Positions 1 to 12,200 of a stretch of 64,000 nucleotides of DNA are shown here, piece after piece. Origin of the DNA: Hygrophila difformis (lineage: Eukaryota > Streptophyta > Magnoliopsida > Lamiales > Acanthaceae); the NCBI GenBank assembly GCA_030278955.1, contig JAOANR010000002.1, forward strand, positions 24,538,057-24,602,056, written 5' to 3'. Within the stretch, counting starts at the first letter, position 1. Every line of letters starts with the position of its first letter. Position numbers and translations under genes: made by a program. The notes below the pieces were generated by a model. It saw only the letters and a program-made list of their open reading frames with translations, had not been told where the DNA came from and did not search any database.

Positions 1-102
1 TTAAGGGATATGCCACACATAAAATAACTTTGTTAATGCACATGCTTCCCCCCAAAAATAGTACTAAGTTTTTAAGACTTGTCGAATTTGCAAGATATAC
101 TT

Positions 103-143
103 TTCCATGGGTTTCAAAAATAAAATTCCCTTTTTCCATGGAA
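103..143 (-). promoter_or_regulatory. Leader inverted repeat (TTCCATGG/CCATGGAA)
   Basis: Two arms, TTCCATGG and CCATGGAA, separated by 25 bp, lie 83 bases from the primer-binding site. The same structure recurs in every element in this window whose leader is visible. A role in RNA dimerisation or packaging is inference. Confidence 0.6.
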
Positions 144-225
144 ATACTACTCAAAATGCTTAAAAATAATATTGAATAATTTGGGCCTCTATAGTGGGCC
201 GAAAAATAATAGCTTTAAAATTTTC

Positions 226-239
226 GGGCTCTGATACCA
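226..239 (-). other. Primer-binding site, tRNA-iMet
   Basis: On the minus strand this reads TGGTATCAGAGCCC, complementary to the 3' end of plant initiator methionine tRNA, three bases after the LTR end. It primes minus-strand DNA synthesis. Confidence 0.9.
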
Positions 240-242
240 CTT

Positions 243-2810
243 TGTAACACCCCGGATTTGATTTCCTAGGCCAGGGCATTACCGCCACACTTTTCTAAAC
301 AAGACCCGAACCAAGTCGAACTCATCTAGAAAAATGCTGAGGCTAAGTTGCATCAAATTTTTAAACAATTTAAAAACTATTCAATCATGCCCGAATTAAA
401 ATCAGAGTATCTCATGCATCACAGTAATAATTAGTGCGGAAGCTAAAAACAAGTAAAAACGTGGGCCAAACAGACGGCCAAAACCAAAGTCCAAAGTCCA
501 GTACAGAAATTTTAAGCAACGGTAAAATGCGACAAGTCTTTATTTTTGAGAATCCCATCCCAACGTGCCATCACTTACTCTGCGAAAAAGAGAAACAACA
601 ATTTTATCAGTACAAACGGTACTGAGTAAGTTAATGTATAGCGTAACAAAATTTAAAGTTTTAGAAGAGTAATGAAAAGATGAAATTTTAAATAAAAATA
701 AACGAGAAAAATACTTTGCGGCAATTTTCCATTTTTACCAAATCACACCAATACCAATGCTCATTTTGATCGAGGACATCCAAAAATTACCCGCTTGGGC
801 GCTTATGTCCACAAGCTGCCGGTATCAACGATCCTGGGCCTTAGCCGTTTGGGATCAATTACCCGCTTGGGCACTTATGTCCACAAGCCGACGGTATCCA
901 CAATGTGAGAGTAGCGGACCCTATACAGACACACTCCGGAGCCCTAGGTAACCCCTACGGATACACCTAGGAGTATAGACTCATACAATCACGCAACAAC
1001 ATTTACCTTGGCGCCGTTTTGGCCACCAAAAGAGGGGGCGGCCCAACGAGCCCACGCCAAGTGCACTTACCCTCCAAAATTGGGCATCTAACTCGATCAA
1101 AACTCACAAAGTTTCAAAATGCACATTTTAATCATTATAACCCATGTCTACATGTCCAGATTACATAATATTCACGAAAGAGTAGCAATCGACTCATTAA
1201 TCATCCAAACGTACGAAACCAAGTTTTACCGGTAAGAACACACCGTAGCAGTTTTCAAATTCGTACTAGGAATTGTAGTAAAACTTTGTAGAAAATTCTG
1301 AAAATTTTACAGCTACTAGGAGACATCAAAATAAACGTTTTTCTCAGAAATAGGCCTTAGCAAATTCGGACTCTAAGTTGCCCAAAAAAAAATCATTTCA
1401 GAAACTCATTTTCAAAGGGTGCAGAGATCACTGTTCATCCGACCACAGTTTACTTAAAAATCCATAACAATTCGAAGGGTGATCCAAAAATTCTGAAATT
1501 TCACATAAATAAACTAGACACATAGATGAACAATTTTCATGAAGAAACTAACCATCAAAAACAATCGTAGCTAGGAGTAATACGGACTACAAAACTGAAC
1601 ATACTATGAAATGGAATCTGTCAACATGCACTGCAGAAAATACCAGATGTTTTTTCGACGTCTAAATCATGTCCAAAAATTTTGATAATTTGCAGAGACC
1701 ATATTTAAAGTGTTAAGAACATTTTTCATTTAGACAAGTTCTGCTAAAAACGAACGGATCTTGATGAAAAACGCTGAACAAGTAAACTGTTCGGATAGAA
1801 ACCCTAAATGGCAGTTTTGACATAGGATAGAAGTCGAACTATAACTCAAAGAATACTCAACCAAAAGCTCTAAAATTCGAGATGCACAACACTAACTTAC
1901 TTCTCAAGAGCGTAGTGTCGAAATCCTCGTTGGTTGTACTCCCAAATTCGTCCGGAACAGCCTCTCACTTCAAAGATCTACCGAACGAATCATATTTTTG
2001 AGGTGATTGGAGAAATACTAGATGTTAGGGCTTAGAATCCGAAGTAAGGAACAAAGGATTGGATTAAAAACCTTACCTAGACGTAGGAGAAAAGATTGGA
2101 ATGCTTGAACTCGCCTAAATCCTCTGGAACAAGGGAGAACCACTCTCAAAACTCTCACCAACTCTCACTTGAATCTGAATTTCGGATTAGAGAGTGAGGG
2201 TGGTTTAGTGGGTAATTTAGGGTAGGTAAAGGATGTTTGGGAGTTCCAAAAGAAACCTTAATGGTCCTAGGGAGTGAAGGAAGTATAATGGCAGTCAAGT
2301 TTTCGGATTTGGAGCCCTCCATAACTCTCCATTCACCTCACAATCTCATCCATTCCTAACACTAATCCAATGCATGAACATTACTTAATTAAACTAAGTG
2401 GAGGCTCTAGATCCTTCTAGAACCATCCAATGGTGTCCCAATACACCCACCAACATCTGGAAAAGGGTTTGGAATAGATTCAAAGCATCAAGATCGAACT
2501 AAATGCAAAAATCCGAGCCAAAACGCGTAAGCAGCGTTTGAAACGCTGCCTACTGGAGGGTGGCGCGCCACCGCGCGGCCACCGCGCCACTCCAGGCTGC
2601 GATTTTTTTTTTTTGATTATTATGATTTTTAAATTTCTTAAAAATCATAATATGAATTATCCATGATTGTTGGATAATCCGATAACTCTCTTCGAGTTGC
2701 TCTCGACCGAAAATATTTAATTCCGCTCTCTCGGGATTATTTCGGTTGCGATAGTTAAATCCAATTAATTTTCGGATTTAATAACCGATGTTGATTTCTC
2801 GGGTATTACA
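243..2810 (-). repeat. 5' LTR of left Tekay-type element (2568 bp)
   Basis: The ends are TGTAACACCCCGG (plus strand, left) and CGGGTATTACA (right), the inverted TG/CA termini of these LTRs. Inside are the CAGTAC/GTACTG hairpin (608-624), two copies of a CTTGGGC...TGTCCACAAG stem-loop (about 795-890), a TTGGCGCCGTTTTGGCC hairpin (about 1007), and a GC-rich palindromic island at 2531-2602 in otherwise AT-rich sequence. The 63- and 64-residue reading frames at 434 and 757 have no recognisable product and I do not call them. Confidence 0.88.
2531..2602. repeat. GC-rich palindromic island in LTR
   Basis: The perfect inverted repeat GCAGCGTTTGAAACGCTGC is followed by the palindrome GGTGGCGCGCCACC and a run of CCGCGCGG-type sequence. 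The corresponding place in the plus-strand element (32216-32290) has a different but also perfect repeat, TGGCGTTTCAAACGCCA. Confidence 0.6.
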
Positions 2811-3519
2811 GAAATAAATTTTATTTTGTTTCTTTGGGCGTTGTAAAAACCTCGGGTATTACAATGCACATGCTTATGCATTCTCACCATACTCTGAAAA
2901 GAAAAGGGAAAGCAACAATTTTCAGTATTATAAAATACTGAGTAAATCGATCCTAGCATAGCAATAAAGGGGTTTAATTTAATAATTAAGATTATACTCC
3001 TAATCATGCAAGAAATACATTTCATTTACCAATTTAAAATAAGAGTTTAACTTGCACACTTGAAAGACACATTTAATTTCATAAATAGTAATTTAAGCAT
3101 GGACACAAAATTAAAACATAATTTAAATGCATGAATAATGACATAGATAAATAAATAAAAAGGACTAAGTCTTTTAATTTCTCCCGTTACGCCACCATCT
3201 CAACAATATTTAGTTTAGCTGGCAATCCGGCGGCCGCAGCCAGTTTCGTAAGTTTTCGTTTAGCTGGTAGCCCGGCGGCCGCAGCCTATCCGCCATACCC
3301 ACTACCACTCCGGAGCCTCGGGAAACCCATACGGATACTCTCGATAGTGTAGGCCCAAAATACATTGCCGTTTTGGCATAGTTTTTCATTTCAACTTCTC
3401 TCGTCCATTATAGGCACGCAGAGAAAAGGCTAGAGGGGCACCCTGCAGAGCACTCACCCCCTACCTATGTATCCGATATCGTTTCAACTTAGTGTAACGG
3501 GATTTTTGAAAATATAGCT
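2811..3519 (-). repeat. Nested LTR remnants, gag-only-family type
   Basis: There are two pieces. 2811-2863 ends CTCGGGTATTACA and resembles the last 53 bp of the LTRs at 37054-51181, so it is the sense 5' tip of an LTR cut by the element at 243. 2864-3519 resembles an internal part of the same LTR family: the CAGTAT/ATACTG hairpin (2923-2940), a CTCTGAAAAG acceptor-like tract, two AGCTGGC...GGCGGCCGCAGCC stem-loops (3217-3285) and TGCCGTTTTGGCA (about 3364). It stops where the plus-oriented LTR starts at 3520. No coding sequence seen. Confidence 0.65.
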
Positions 3520-4924
3520 TGTAATATCCGGGGTTTTTATCGGCGTCCAGAGGAATAAAATTCATTTCTTAATCCGATCAAGGCCGAAATATTTCCGAGA
3601 AGAAGAAAATAATTCATTATTGCTCAAAAATGAATTACCAATAAATTAAAAATGGAATAAAAGAGGGAAAGGAAGCCCTAAGATATTCCATGGATTAATC
3701 ACAAAAGAATTGGAATTAAATTCAAGAAGGAAAAGAATTTTAATTCCAAGAACCCGTGAAGTCGGAAATAATTGAATTAGATAAATTATTGCACGGGAGC
3801 CAAAAGACGACGAATTAGAAGTCGACAAATCCGAAACCGACGGACTTAAGATTTCAAACACAAAATCAATTTCAAGTCGAAATAGATTTAAGATAGGAAT
3901 CGTGATCCGAGAATGACCCGGAAAAATCGAGCCCGAAAATGTAGGAGGATAGAAACCCGAAAGAGAGGAGAAAAGGCCCGACGGGATCGCACGGCCCAGT
4001 CCGGACGCACGGCCCAGACCAGGCCGCGTGCCCTCCGCGCGGTGTTTGGCCTAACTCCGCGTCAACCACACAGCCTGCTACACTTGACGCGGTTATGCGA
4101 TTTTCTTGCCTAAATTTCGACCCCCGACTAAGGAAAGTCGACCCCAGTCCGAGAAAGGCATTTAGGACGAGAATGGAGGATCCTTAGCCTCATTCATCAG
4201 CCTTTCAAACCCCTTGTCCTCCCCAAACTCTCCCAAAACCAAATATACAAAGTTCTTACCTTCCGACGACTTTCCGACTAGTTTCCGGCGACCAAAACCG
4301 ACCGTGGAAGCGTATAGATCAAGGGACACTGATCTTGAATCATTGGTAAGGGTTAGATTAGGATTCTTTCTCGTTTTTAATCTCAAACCTCATTCTAACT
4401 TATGGATCTTTGACTTGCAAACACGTTCGTGGCCGAAGGAGAAGGAGAACGTGTGCGTAGATCCGTTCGTGGTGATTTTGGACGATTCGAGCAACCCTAG
4501 CACGACCAAGAACACCATTACAGTAAGTTGATGCCTTTCATATCAATACAGGTGGCTTAGGGGCGTCCGATTTAGTCACTTTGTAATGAAACGTAAAAAT
4601 CGAACCTAAAAACCCCAACTTGCGCAATTTCTGAAATCCGTTTAAAACACATATTTTGAGAGTTGAAACCAAGAAACTCAAAACTAAACTTTTGATCCTA
4701 ATACATTAATCAATGTTGTGTAAAAATTTCAGAGATTTTCATCAACGTTTGCTATCCCAAATCGCACTGAACATAAACTGTGATTTCAAACTTTTTCGAA
4801 AATCTAGCAGTGCATATGTCCGAACTTGATGAGCATGTTTCTATGATTTCTAGTCCGATCTAGTCTTTGCAGTCTAAACGAAAGTATAGCTCCTGCAACA
4901 GCTTCAAGATCCGGTAAGAGATCC
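3520..4924 (+). repeat. Plus-oriented LTR fragment, gag-only family
   Basis: It starts TGTAATATCCGGGG and matches, in reverse, the sense 5' part of the 3350-bp LTRs at 37054-51181: the CGGCGTCCA start, a GACCCGGAAAAATCGAGCCC block, a GC-rich island (3978-4095) and an ACACCATTACAGTAAGTTGATG block near 4510. Similarity fades near 4900-4925, where CTACGACGCC repeats begin, so the sense 3' part including the PBS is missing. The 105-residue frame at 4214 lies inside the LTR and is not recognised as a protein. Confidence 0.65.
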
Positions 4925-5390
4925 TACGACGCCAGCCCCTTCCCCAACTACGACGCTAGCCCTCGTCCAAGCCCTGCTACGACGCCAGCCCAATCCCCTC
5001 CTACGACACCAGCCCTATCCCCTCCTACGACGCCAACCTCCATCAAGAGCCTCACGTCGTAGCGTCGTCCCCCGAAGAAGTTTCGCATCGTAGCATCGTC
5101 GACGAGAGTCCCGCATCGTCCATGCCTTCGAGTCTACGACACCAAGCTGCTTCGGCGTCGTCGGTTGTCTCACACGTCGTAATGAAGAAGAAGGAAAGTA
5201 AGCTGTAGACAAGACTCACGTGAGACCCACTCCCAATTTTCATTTCAAATTCCCCATGTGATGAAAGAATTGGTAGGTCCTGGGACTTTAAGTCCCACAA
5301 GTGCAAAGTCTTTTGTCCCTTCCCCAGGACCTCGAAGACCTGCCCCTTCCCTCAAGCAAAATTAATGGCCCATTGGGCTAGGGTTACTCC

Positions 5391-5401
5391 ACCTATAAAT
5401 A
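5391..5401 (+). promoter_or_regulatory. Putative LTR TATA box
   Basis: CCTATAAATAT lies in the block shared with 34520-34880, where CCTATAAATATAG is retained (about 34682). The position before a conserved AACAGCAGC...CACTTCAG stretch suggests an LTR promoter. Start site not determined. Confidence 0.45.
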
Positions 5402-6273
5402 TCGTTGTTTCCTCTCTTTAACAGCAGCTCCCCACTTCAGAATTTCATCCGAAAATTAAACTTGCTGTTTGGAGACAAGTGACTGTCTTAGTTTTTTTAG
5501 GTAGATAGATTTAATTTTTGCACTATGTAGCCATAGATCACTCAGCTATTGCTAGCATATAGCATGAAAATAGCTACTTCAATAAATTAGTGTTGTTAGT
5601 TTCATTTTCTTTTCTAACAGCTTCATAGTGTAGAACAATTTGAGAACACCCAAAATAACGGGTTGTTCTTGAATTTTTTATTGCTTTAATGTTGATGTTA
5701 CACAAGAAAATGTTCCTAAAAATATGAAATGGAGTTTATTCCATGGATTTATTGCTTTATTTTGCATTTTTGGTCACTTGACCATGTTTTTGTGTTTTAG
5801 TTAGATTTAATGCTTTCCTAGTTTTAATAAATGCACAAATGCTTGATGTTCATCCCTTTATAGATTTATTATTGTAGTTTAGATTTTATTTTTGCTTAAT
5901 GGTTGTTTTTATTACTTTTTAGTTATTTTTTTAATTTTATTTTATTTTTATTTTTAGTTTTTAGTTTTAGTGAGATAGATCTGAAAAGTGGATGGCATTT
6001 TTGTGTTTTTGCATATCTAAAATTTGAGGTATTTGGGAAATCGTTGGTATACCACTACGTTGGGGCACACATAGTGTCACGAGGTAATAGGTTAATATCA
6101 ATAGTTGATCTTAAACCTCACTAAAAATCATACTCACGTTGTGAGACTCACGTCGTGATCCCACGGATCACGACGTAACTTTTATCCTTCTCTCACGACG
6201 GGAGTATGCCAAAATTTCTTCAAAAATTTCACAAAAATCCAATTACGACGCTAAACTCACGACGTGATCCTAT

Positions 6274-6278
6274 GTCGT
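6274..6278. repeat. Target-site duplication GTCGT, left
   Basis: GTCGT directly precedes the left LTR end and is repeated at 17642-17646 directly after the right LTR, proving that 6279-17641 is one insertion. Confidence 0.92.
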
Positions 6279-8899
6279 TGTAACACCCCAGATTTGGTCA
6301 CGCAGGCCGGGACCCTACCGCCACACCCTTTTAAACAAGACACGATCAAATCGAGCTCATTTAAAAGAATGCTAAGGCTTAAGTCGCATCATTATTTAAA
6401 AATACTTAAATCAATCAAGAGTGCCCGAGTTTAGATCAGAGTTATAATCTACCATGCACGAGTAAAGTAATGCGAAAGCTAAAAGCAGGGCAAAAACATG
6501 CGGCCAAAACATAGTCGAAGTCTAATGCGTAAATTTAAATAATTTAAATGCGACAAGTCTTTAATAGTAGAAGAAATCCCATCCCTCCATGTGATTGCTT
6601 ACTCTTCGAAATCTGAAAGAAAAATGGAGATAACAACAAATCAGTACAAACGGTACTGTGTAAGTTAACAATCCACACAAAATTTTGGAAATCTTAGTAA
6701 GATTATGTCATGAATAAAAGAAGGTAATTTACATCATGAGATAAAATTATTTTAAATCTCGCATATGCCAAAAATAAATCTTTTACCGTTGCTCAATATG
6801 ATCGAGGACACCACTCATGCCCTTTGGGACTAACACCCACAAGGACTCCATAACATAATAAAGATCCTAGGGACGTACCCTTGGGATCAACCCACCTCTG
6901 GGACTCGTACCCACGAGGGATGTGAAAGCAGTGACCCTATACAGACCACTCCGGAGCCCTAGATAATCCATACGGATACATCTAGGAGTATAGACTCTTA
7001 CAATCACTGAACCATAATACCCATATGTGCCGTTTTGGCTACAATAAATAACAAGCATCCCACTCGATCATAGATCACAAAGGTATTTTTCTTTTTTTTT
7101 TTAAATATTTATATATATATATATATTAAGAAATGTTTTTACTCATTTAATAAATTATAAGAATTTCAGCAATTCATAGGGAGTAATCTAACTGTGACAA
7201 ATTAAACTCTTAATAGTGTGACTTCATCCAGTCACTAATTTCACAAATATTCCCGACATTTACCATATTAGAAATATACACATTTAATCCACCATGTCCT
7301 ATCGGTTTTGATATATATTATATAATAAAATGTATATATTTTGCCAAAATATCTTGAAACCATGGTATATAGTCAAAATCCTTATGTACAGCACGACCAC
7401 TTATATATAGAATTACACATACACTACATTTAATAATTTATGTATAGTGCACTCGACTGTTGGTTAAAAGAATTAAAACTGTAAGTCAAAATTCTTCATA
7501 TAGCGGATCATACAAAAAGCTAGTTCTGTGAATTAGGAACAGAAAACGATTTTTTTTTCTGGGATCAAAAGGAAACATAAACGGCGTCAAAGAGAAACAA
7601 TTTTAGCTCAATAGGACCAATCTCGTGAAATTTTTATTTTAAGAAGGCAGGAAGTAGGCTACTATACAGTTCACTATACAGTCCAAATTACATGTATATA
7701 TACATACAAAGCTATACATATATATACACCATTAGAACAACTTATTGGACTGGTTATTTGATTTGGTTCTGTTAAAGTTTCAATAACCCTAATAACTATT
7801 TATATGGATTTATAAAATGCTATCATGGCGAAAAGGAGGTCTAGGCAGAAACACATTTGATACATAGAAAGGAAAAGGAAACTACACATATGAATAGATC
7901 TTCACAACAATGGCTGGTGAAAATAGGTTTTAGACAACCAAAACTTTGTGTAAAGAGAGCTAACTTACATCCTTAATAGTTGATGTTGGAGGGTTTCAAA
8001 AGTGATGATTGTTGCAACTTTGAGAATCACCCAGGAACTAGAAGCAAATCACGCCACTGACTGCATTTCGGTGGGCGACGACGGATGTTTAGATTGGATT
8101 CCAAATATCAATCCGAATAGAAGGAATTGTACCTACTGTTGTAGCCTTATATGGATTGAAATCTGTTACCAAAATTCCGAAAGTTCGATCTATCGACTGC
8201 AACCTTGCACACAGGAAAGACGAATCAAAATCTTACAACCGTATCTATATCATTCGGGACTGACGAAGAGAAGTAGAGACAATCGTGATACCATTCGGGA
8301 CTGACGAAGAGAGGTAGAGTCGAAGTACACTTACTAGTATTCGGGATTCTTAAGTTTGGAGAACCTGGAACTAGGTCTGGCCTGCTCACACACTTCCAGA
8401 TTTCTTTCGAATGGGAGGTTGAGGAGTAGTATTTGAGTGTAAAATGAATGGGTGCAAAGAATTTCCTAAGCCTTAAATACAGTAATGTGACTGATGTGTT
8501 GTGACTGACCAATTCATAGTAATGGGAAGTTGGGAAGTTCAGTCATCTAATGAATTCAAATCATTAGGTGTAATTAGGAAGAACAGAAACGCTGCAGGAA
8601 GCTTGATAGCCAAATCCGACATGAATGCTGGGAATTATTATCATACGTTTTGGGTGGATTAAATGGGAATGGTTGCAACGGGCATGACAGTTTCACAAGT
8701 CAAATACAGGTAATGGGAAACCATTCAAATTCCTAGCTGATCGTGGGATTCATTCTAACATTCCTAATACAGATTCACCTTGTGGGTGCCACTTACCAGA
8801 AGGTTCTAATACTAGAAACGGCAATTGAGAGTCATTATCATTATTTGACAATGCATTAGCTTGAACATAATAGAATTAGTAGGAATAATAATAATAATA

Positions 8900-8986
<87 letters not shown>

Positions 8987-9043
8987 TTAAGCTAAAAGGA
9001 TTTAACTAATGAAATTCTTTCGGGTACTATCTCGGGTATTACA
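6279..9043 (-). repeat. 3' LTR of minus Tekay-type element (2765 bp)
   Basis: It runs from TGTAACACCCCAG to CTCGGGTATTACA on the plus strand. It contains the CAGTAC/GTACTG hairpin (6642-6658), three CC...GGG stem-loops (about 6815-6925), TGTGCCGTTTTGGCTAC (about 7025), a TA repeat (about 7110-7126) and a long AAT tract. The 100-residue plus-strand frame at 8002 and the 95-residue minus frame at 8225 are LTR sequence; the latter has an equivalent at 16883 in the other LTR. Confidence 0.93.
8884..8986. repeat. (AAT)n microsatellite, expanded
   Basis: About 34 AAT units with one AGT interruption near the left end. The other LTR has only about 16 units at the same place (17542-17588); the two were identical at insertion, so the tract has changed length since. 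Confidence 0.95.
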
Positions 9044-9081
9044 GTCTACCCTCCTTAGAAATCAACTTCGTCCTCGAAGTT
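9044..9081 (-). promoter_or_regulatory. Polypurine tract and adjacent hairpin
   Basis: The minus strand reads AAGGAGGGTAGAC directly before the LTR start TGTAATACC; this purine run primes plus-strand DNA synthesis. Just upstream on the sense strand, AACTTCG-AGGA-CGAAGTT (9064-9081) can form a 7-bp stem with a 4-nt loop. Confidence 0.8.
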
Positions 9082-9200
9082 AGGTCGCACTCGGAAAGAG
9101 AAAACCAATGTGAACAAGTAATTGGCACGCATGGAAATATTTAGGCGAAATATTCAGGCTGCCTCATTTTTTACCTCGATGCGTGACGACTCTCTGCGGG

Positions 9201-9223
9201 GTATCACATCCTCTCCCCATTAG
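9201..9223 (-). promoter_or_regulatory. Second polypurine tract with LTR-start-like motif
   Basis: The sense strand reads CCTAATGGGGAGAGGATG followed by TGTGATACCCC, resembling the main polypurine tract plus the LTR start, about 150 bp upstream of the real one and 27 bp after the gag-pol stop. It has counterparts in the other elements. Confidence 0.55.
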
Positions 9224-9249
9224 GACTGCAGTTATGTCCCCATAACTGG

Positions 9250-12200
9250 TCATGCGTCATTCTGGAAAAGATTGGGATATCGCTGCTTCATGTCTGATTC
9301 AAGTTCCCACGTGGCTTCCTCGGTACCGTGATTGGACCATAGAACTTTAACTATTCTCACGGTCTTGTTCATCGTAACCCTTTCTTTGACATCAAGTATC
9401 TTGATCGGGTACTCCTCATATGTCAGATCATGGTCCAATCCGATCACCTCGGGTTGCAAGACGCGAGTTGGATTGTGTACATATTTCTTTAATTGAGAAA
9501 CATGAAACACGTTGAGGACTCGAGACAACTCTGGTGGAAGGGCCAATCGGTAGGCCAAGGTACCTACACAGTCTAAAATTTCGTATGGACCAATGCAGCG
9601 AGGACTCAGCTTTCCTCGTTTGCCGAATCGCATCACCCCCTTAATTGGTGACACCTTTAGCATGACCTTGTCTCCCACTTGAAACTCCAATTCTTGCCTC
9701 CTCGTGTCGGCATAACTCTTCTGCCGGTCTTGTGCAGCTTTCATCTTTTGTTGGACGACCTTGATCTGTCTGCTAATGTCTTCAATGAGCTGAGGTCCAA
9801 AAACCACAGAATTATCATCCTTTGTCCAGCATAGCGGACTACGGCACTTGCGTCCGTAAAGAGCTTCGAACGGTGCCATGCCAATGCTAGCGTGGTAACT
9901 GTTGTTATACGAGAATTCAATTAGCGGCAAGTGGTTCTCCCAACTTCCCTTGAATTCAAGTACGCACGCTCTAAGCATATCTTCAAGCGTTTGAATCGTC
10001 CGCTCCGTTTGACCATCGGTCATCGGATGAAAAGCCGTGCTCATCTTGATTTGAGTTCCCAAGGCTTCTTGTAATTTGGTTCAGAAATTCGAGACAAACC
10101 TGCTGTCTCGGTCTGAGATGATATCGTGTGGTACACCATGCCTTCGAATCACATTCTCAATATACGCCTTGGCTAGTTGATCCATCGACCAATTATCCTT
10201 CATTGGTATAAAGATGGCAGTCTTCGTCAATCGATCAACTATTACCCAGATTTTGTTCATCCCTCGGGGAGATCTTGGTAAGCCCGAGACAAAGTCCATG
10301 GAGATACTATCCCATTTCCAACTTGGGATCTCCAACGGCTTCACCAATCCCAATGGCTTTTGCCGTACTGCCGTTAGCTTTTGGAAAGTTATGCATTTAG
10401 CCACAAAATCCGCAACATCTCTCTTCATCCTCGGCCACCAATAGATTTTCTTTAAATCTTTGTACAATTTATCACCACCAGGGTGTACTGAATAAGGCGT
10501 ACTGTGGCCCTCTTCCATCAATTTTCGCTGCAATTCCTCACACTTGTGAGGAACGCACCACCTCCCTTTGAAGCGTATACTTCCGTCATCATGGACTGTG
10601 AATCCTACCGCTTTCCCCTCGCCAATCTTCTTCTTGATCCTCTCGAGATTCTCATCGTCCGGCTGAGCTGCCCGAATCTCATCAAACACGGTAGATTCAA
10701 TCGTCACAGCATTCACCCTTTCTACCACAGTCCCATAATGGACTAGTTCAGTATCTAACCTTGCTAAGTCCGTATATAGTCCTGACGGTAAAATAAGAGT
10801 GTTTGTCATGTGTTTCGCCTTTCGGCTCAATGCATCTGCCACGGCGTTTGCTTTTCCTTCGTGATAGGCTATATCTAAATCATAGTCCTTGATTAACTCA
10901 AGCCATCTTCGCTGCCTCATATTTAACTCCTTTTGAGTAAATATGTACTTGATGCTCTTGTGGTCCGTGAACATCCGACATGTTCGTCCGTATAAGTAGT
11001 GTCGCCAAATCTTGAGAGCGAACACCACCGCGGCCAATTCCAGATCATGCGTCGGATAATTCTCCTCATGCGGCTTGAGTTGTCGCGATGCGTAAGCAAT
11101 AACCCTCTGGTTTTGCATAAGTGCACAACCGAGTCCTTCTTTTGAAGCGTCACTGTACACTTCAAAATCTTCCATCTCTGATGGAAGTGTCAAGACTGGC
11201 GCTGTTGTGAGTCTTTTCTTGAGTTCTTGGAAAGACTCTTCGCACTCTGCAGTCCATTCGTACTTGAACCCTTTCTTCAGCAGTTGGGTCATTGGTCTTG
11301 CAATCTTTGAGAAATCTTTCACAAATCTCCTGTAGTATCCGGCTAGTCCGAGAAAACTCCTTACTTCTATCTGACTTGTTGGTACCGGCCAATCAGTTAT
11401 TGCCGATATTTTTGCCGGGTCAACCGACACTCCCTTAGCCGATACTATGTGTCCCAAAAATGCGACTTCCTTCACCCAAAACTCACATTTTAACAGTTTT
11501 GCGTACAACTGATTTCTCCTCAGGGTTCCAAGTACTTGATGCAGGTGCCTCGTATGCTCCTCATCATTCCTTGAGTAAACTAGAATGTCATCGATGAATA
11601 CGACGACACAAGAATCTAGCAATTCTCGAAAAACACTATTCATGAGGTTCATGAATACTATGGGAGCGTTCGTGAGACCAAAGGACATTACGGTGAATTC
11701 GTAGTGCCCATATCTCGTACGAAAGGCTGTCTTTGGTATATCCTTCTCGGCTATACGCAATTGGTGGTATCCAGATCTCAGGTCGATCTTGGAAAATACC
11801 GAAGCTCCTTTCAGTTGATCGAAAAGGTCTTCGATCCTAGGTAGTGGGTATTTATTCTTAATCGTTACTTGATTAAGACCTCTGTAATCTATGCATAACC
11901 GAAGTCCACCGTCCTTCTTTTTGACGAATAGGACTGGTGCTCCCCAAGGTGACGTGCTCGGTCGAATATACCCCTTTGATAACAACTCTTCTAGTTGTTC
12001 CTTCAGCTCCTTCATCTCTGCGGGTGCCATGCGATAAGGCGCCTTGGATACCGGTTCGATTCCAGGTACCAGGTCAATCGTGAACTCGACCTCTCGCTCA
12101 GGTGGCATCCCTGGGATATCTTCCGGGAAAACGTCGGCATATTCATTTACGACTGGGATCCCGTCGATCTTGTTTCCCTCGTCTTTGAGGTTATGCACAT

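Larger units (their letters stand above)
1..2810 (-). mobile_element. Tekay-type Ty3/Gypsy element, left-truncated by window
   Basis: Only the sense 5' end of this minus-strand element is in the window: a complete LTR, the primer-binding site next to it, and 225 bp of leader. The LTR begins on the sense strand with TGTAATACCCGAGAAATC and ends GGGGTGTTACA, the same ends as the plus-strand element at 23793, so both belong to one family. The leader holds the CCATGG inverted repeat. The upstream coiled-coil ORF found in the two fuller relatives would start about 13 bp beyond the window edge. The right flank 2811-2815 (GAAAT) should be one target duplication; its partner lies outside. Element type is seen; lineage is inferred from its relatives. 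Confidence 0.85.
4925..6278 (+). repeat. Athila/Tat-like LTR, part left of insertion
   Basis: No gene is seen. It starts with short repeats of CTACGACGCCAGCC (4925-5040). 5228-5588 matches 34520-34880 closely and contains a good TATA box (CCTATAAATAT, 5391-5401) followed by AACAGCAGC, so it looks like LTR promoter sequence. 6150-6176 is an inverted repeat (ACGTCGTGATCC, 3-nt loop, GGATCACGACGT). Joining 6278 to 17647 restores one continuous sequence, so the Tekay element at 6279 landed in it. Assignment to an Athila/Tat-like LTR rests on the tRNA-Asp PBS at 20613. Confidence 0.5.

Noticed and set aside
8002..8304. 100-residue plus-strand ORF in the LTR
   Set aside because: Antisense to the element, broken in the sister LTR near 16740; no known domain.
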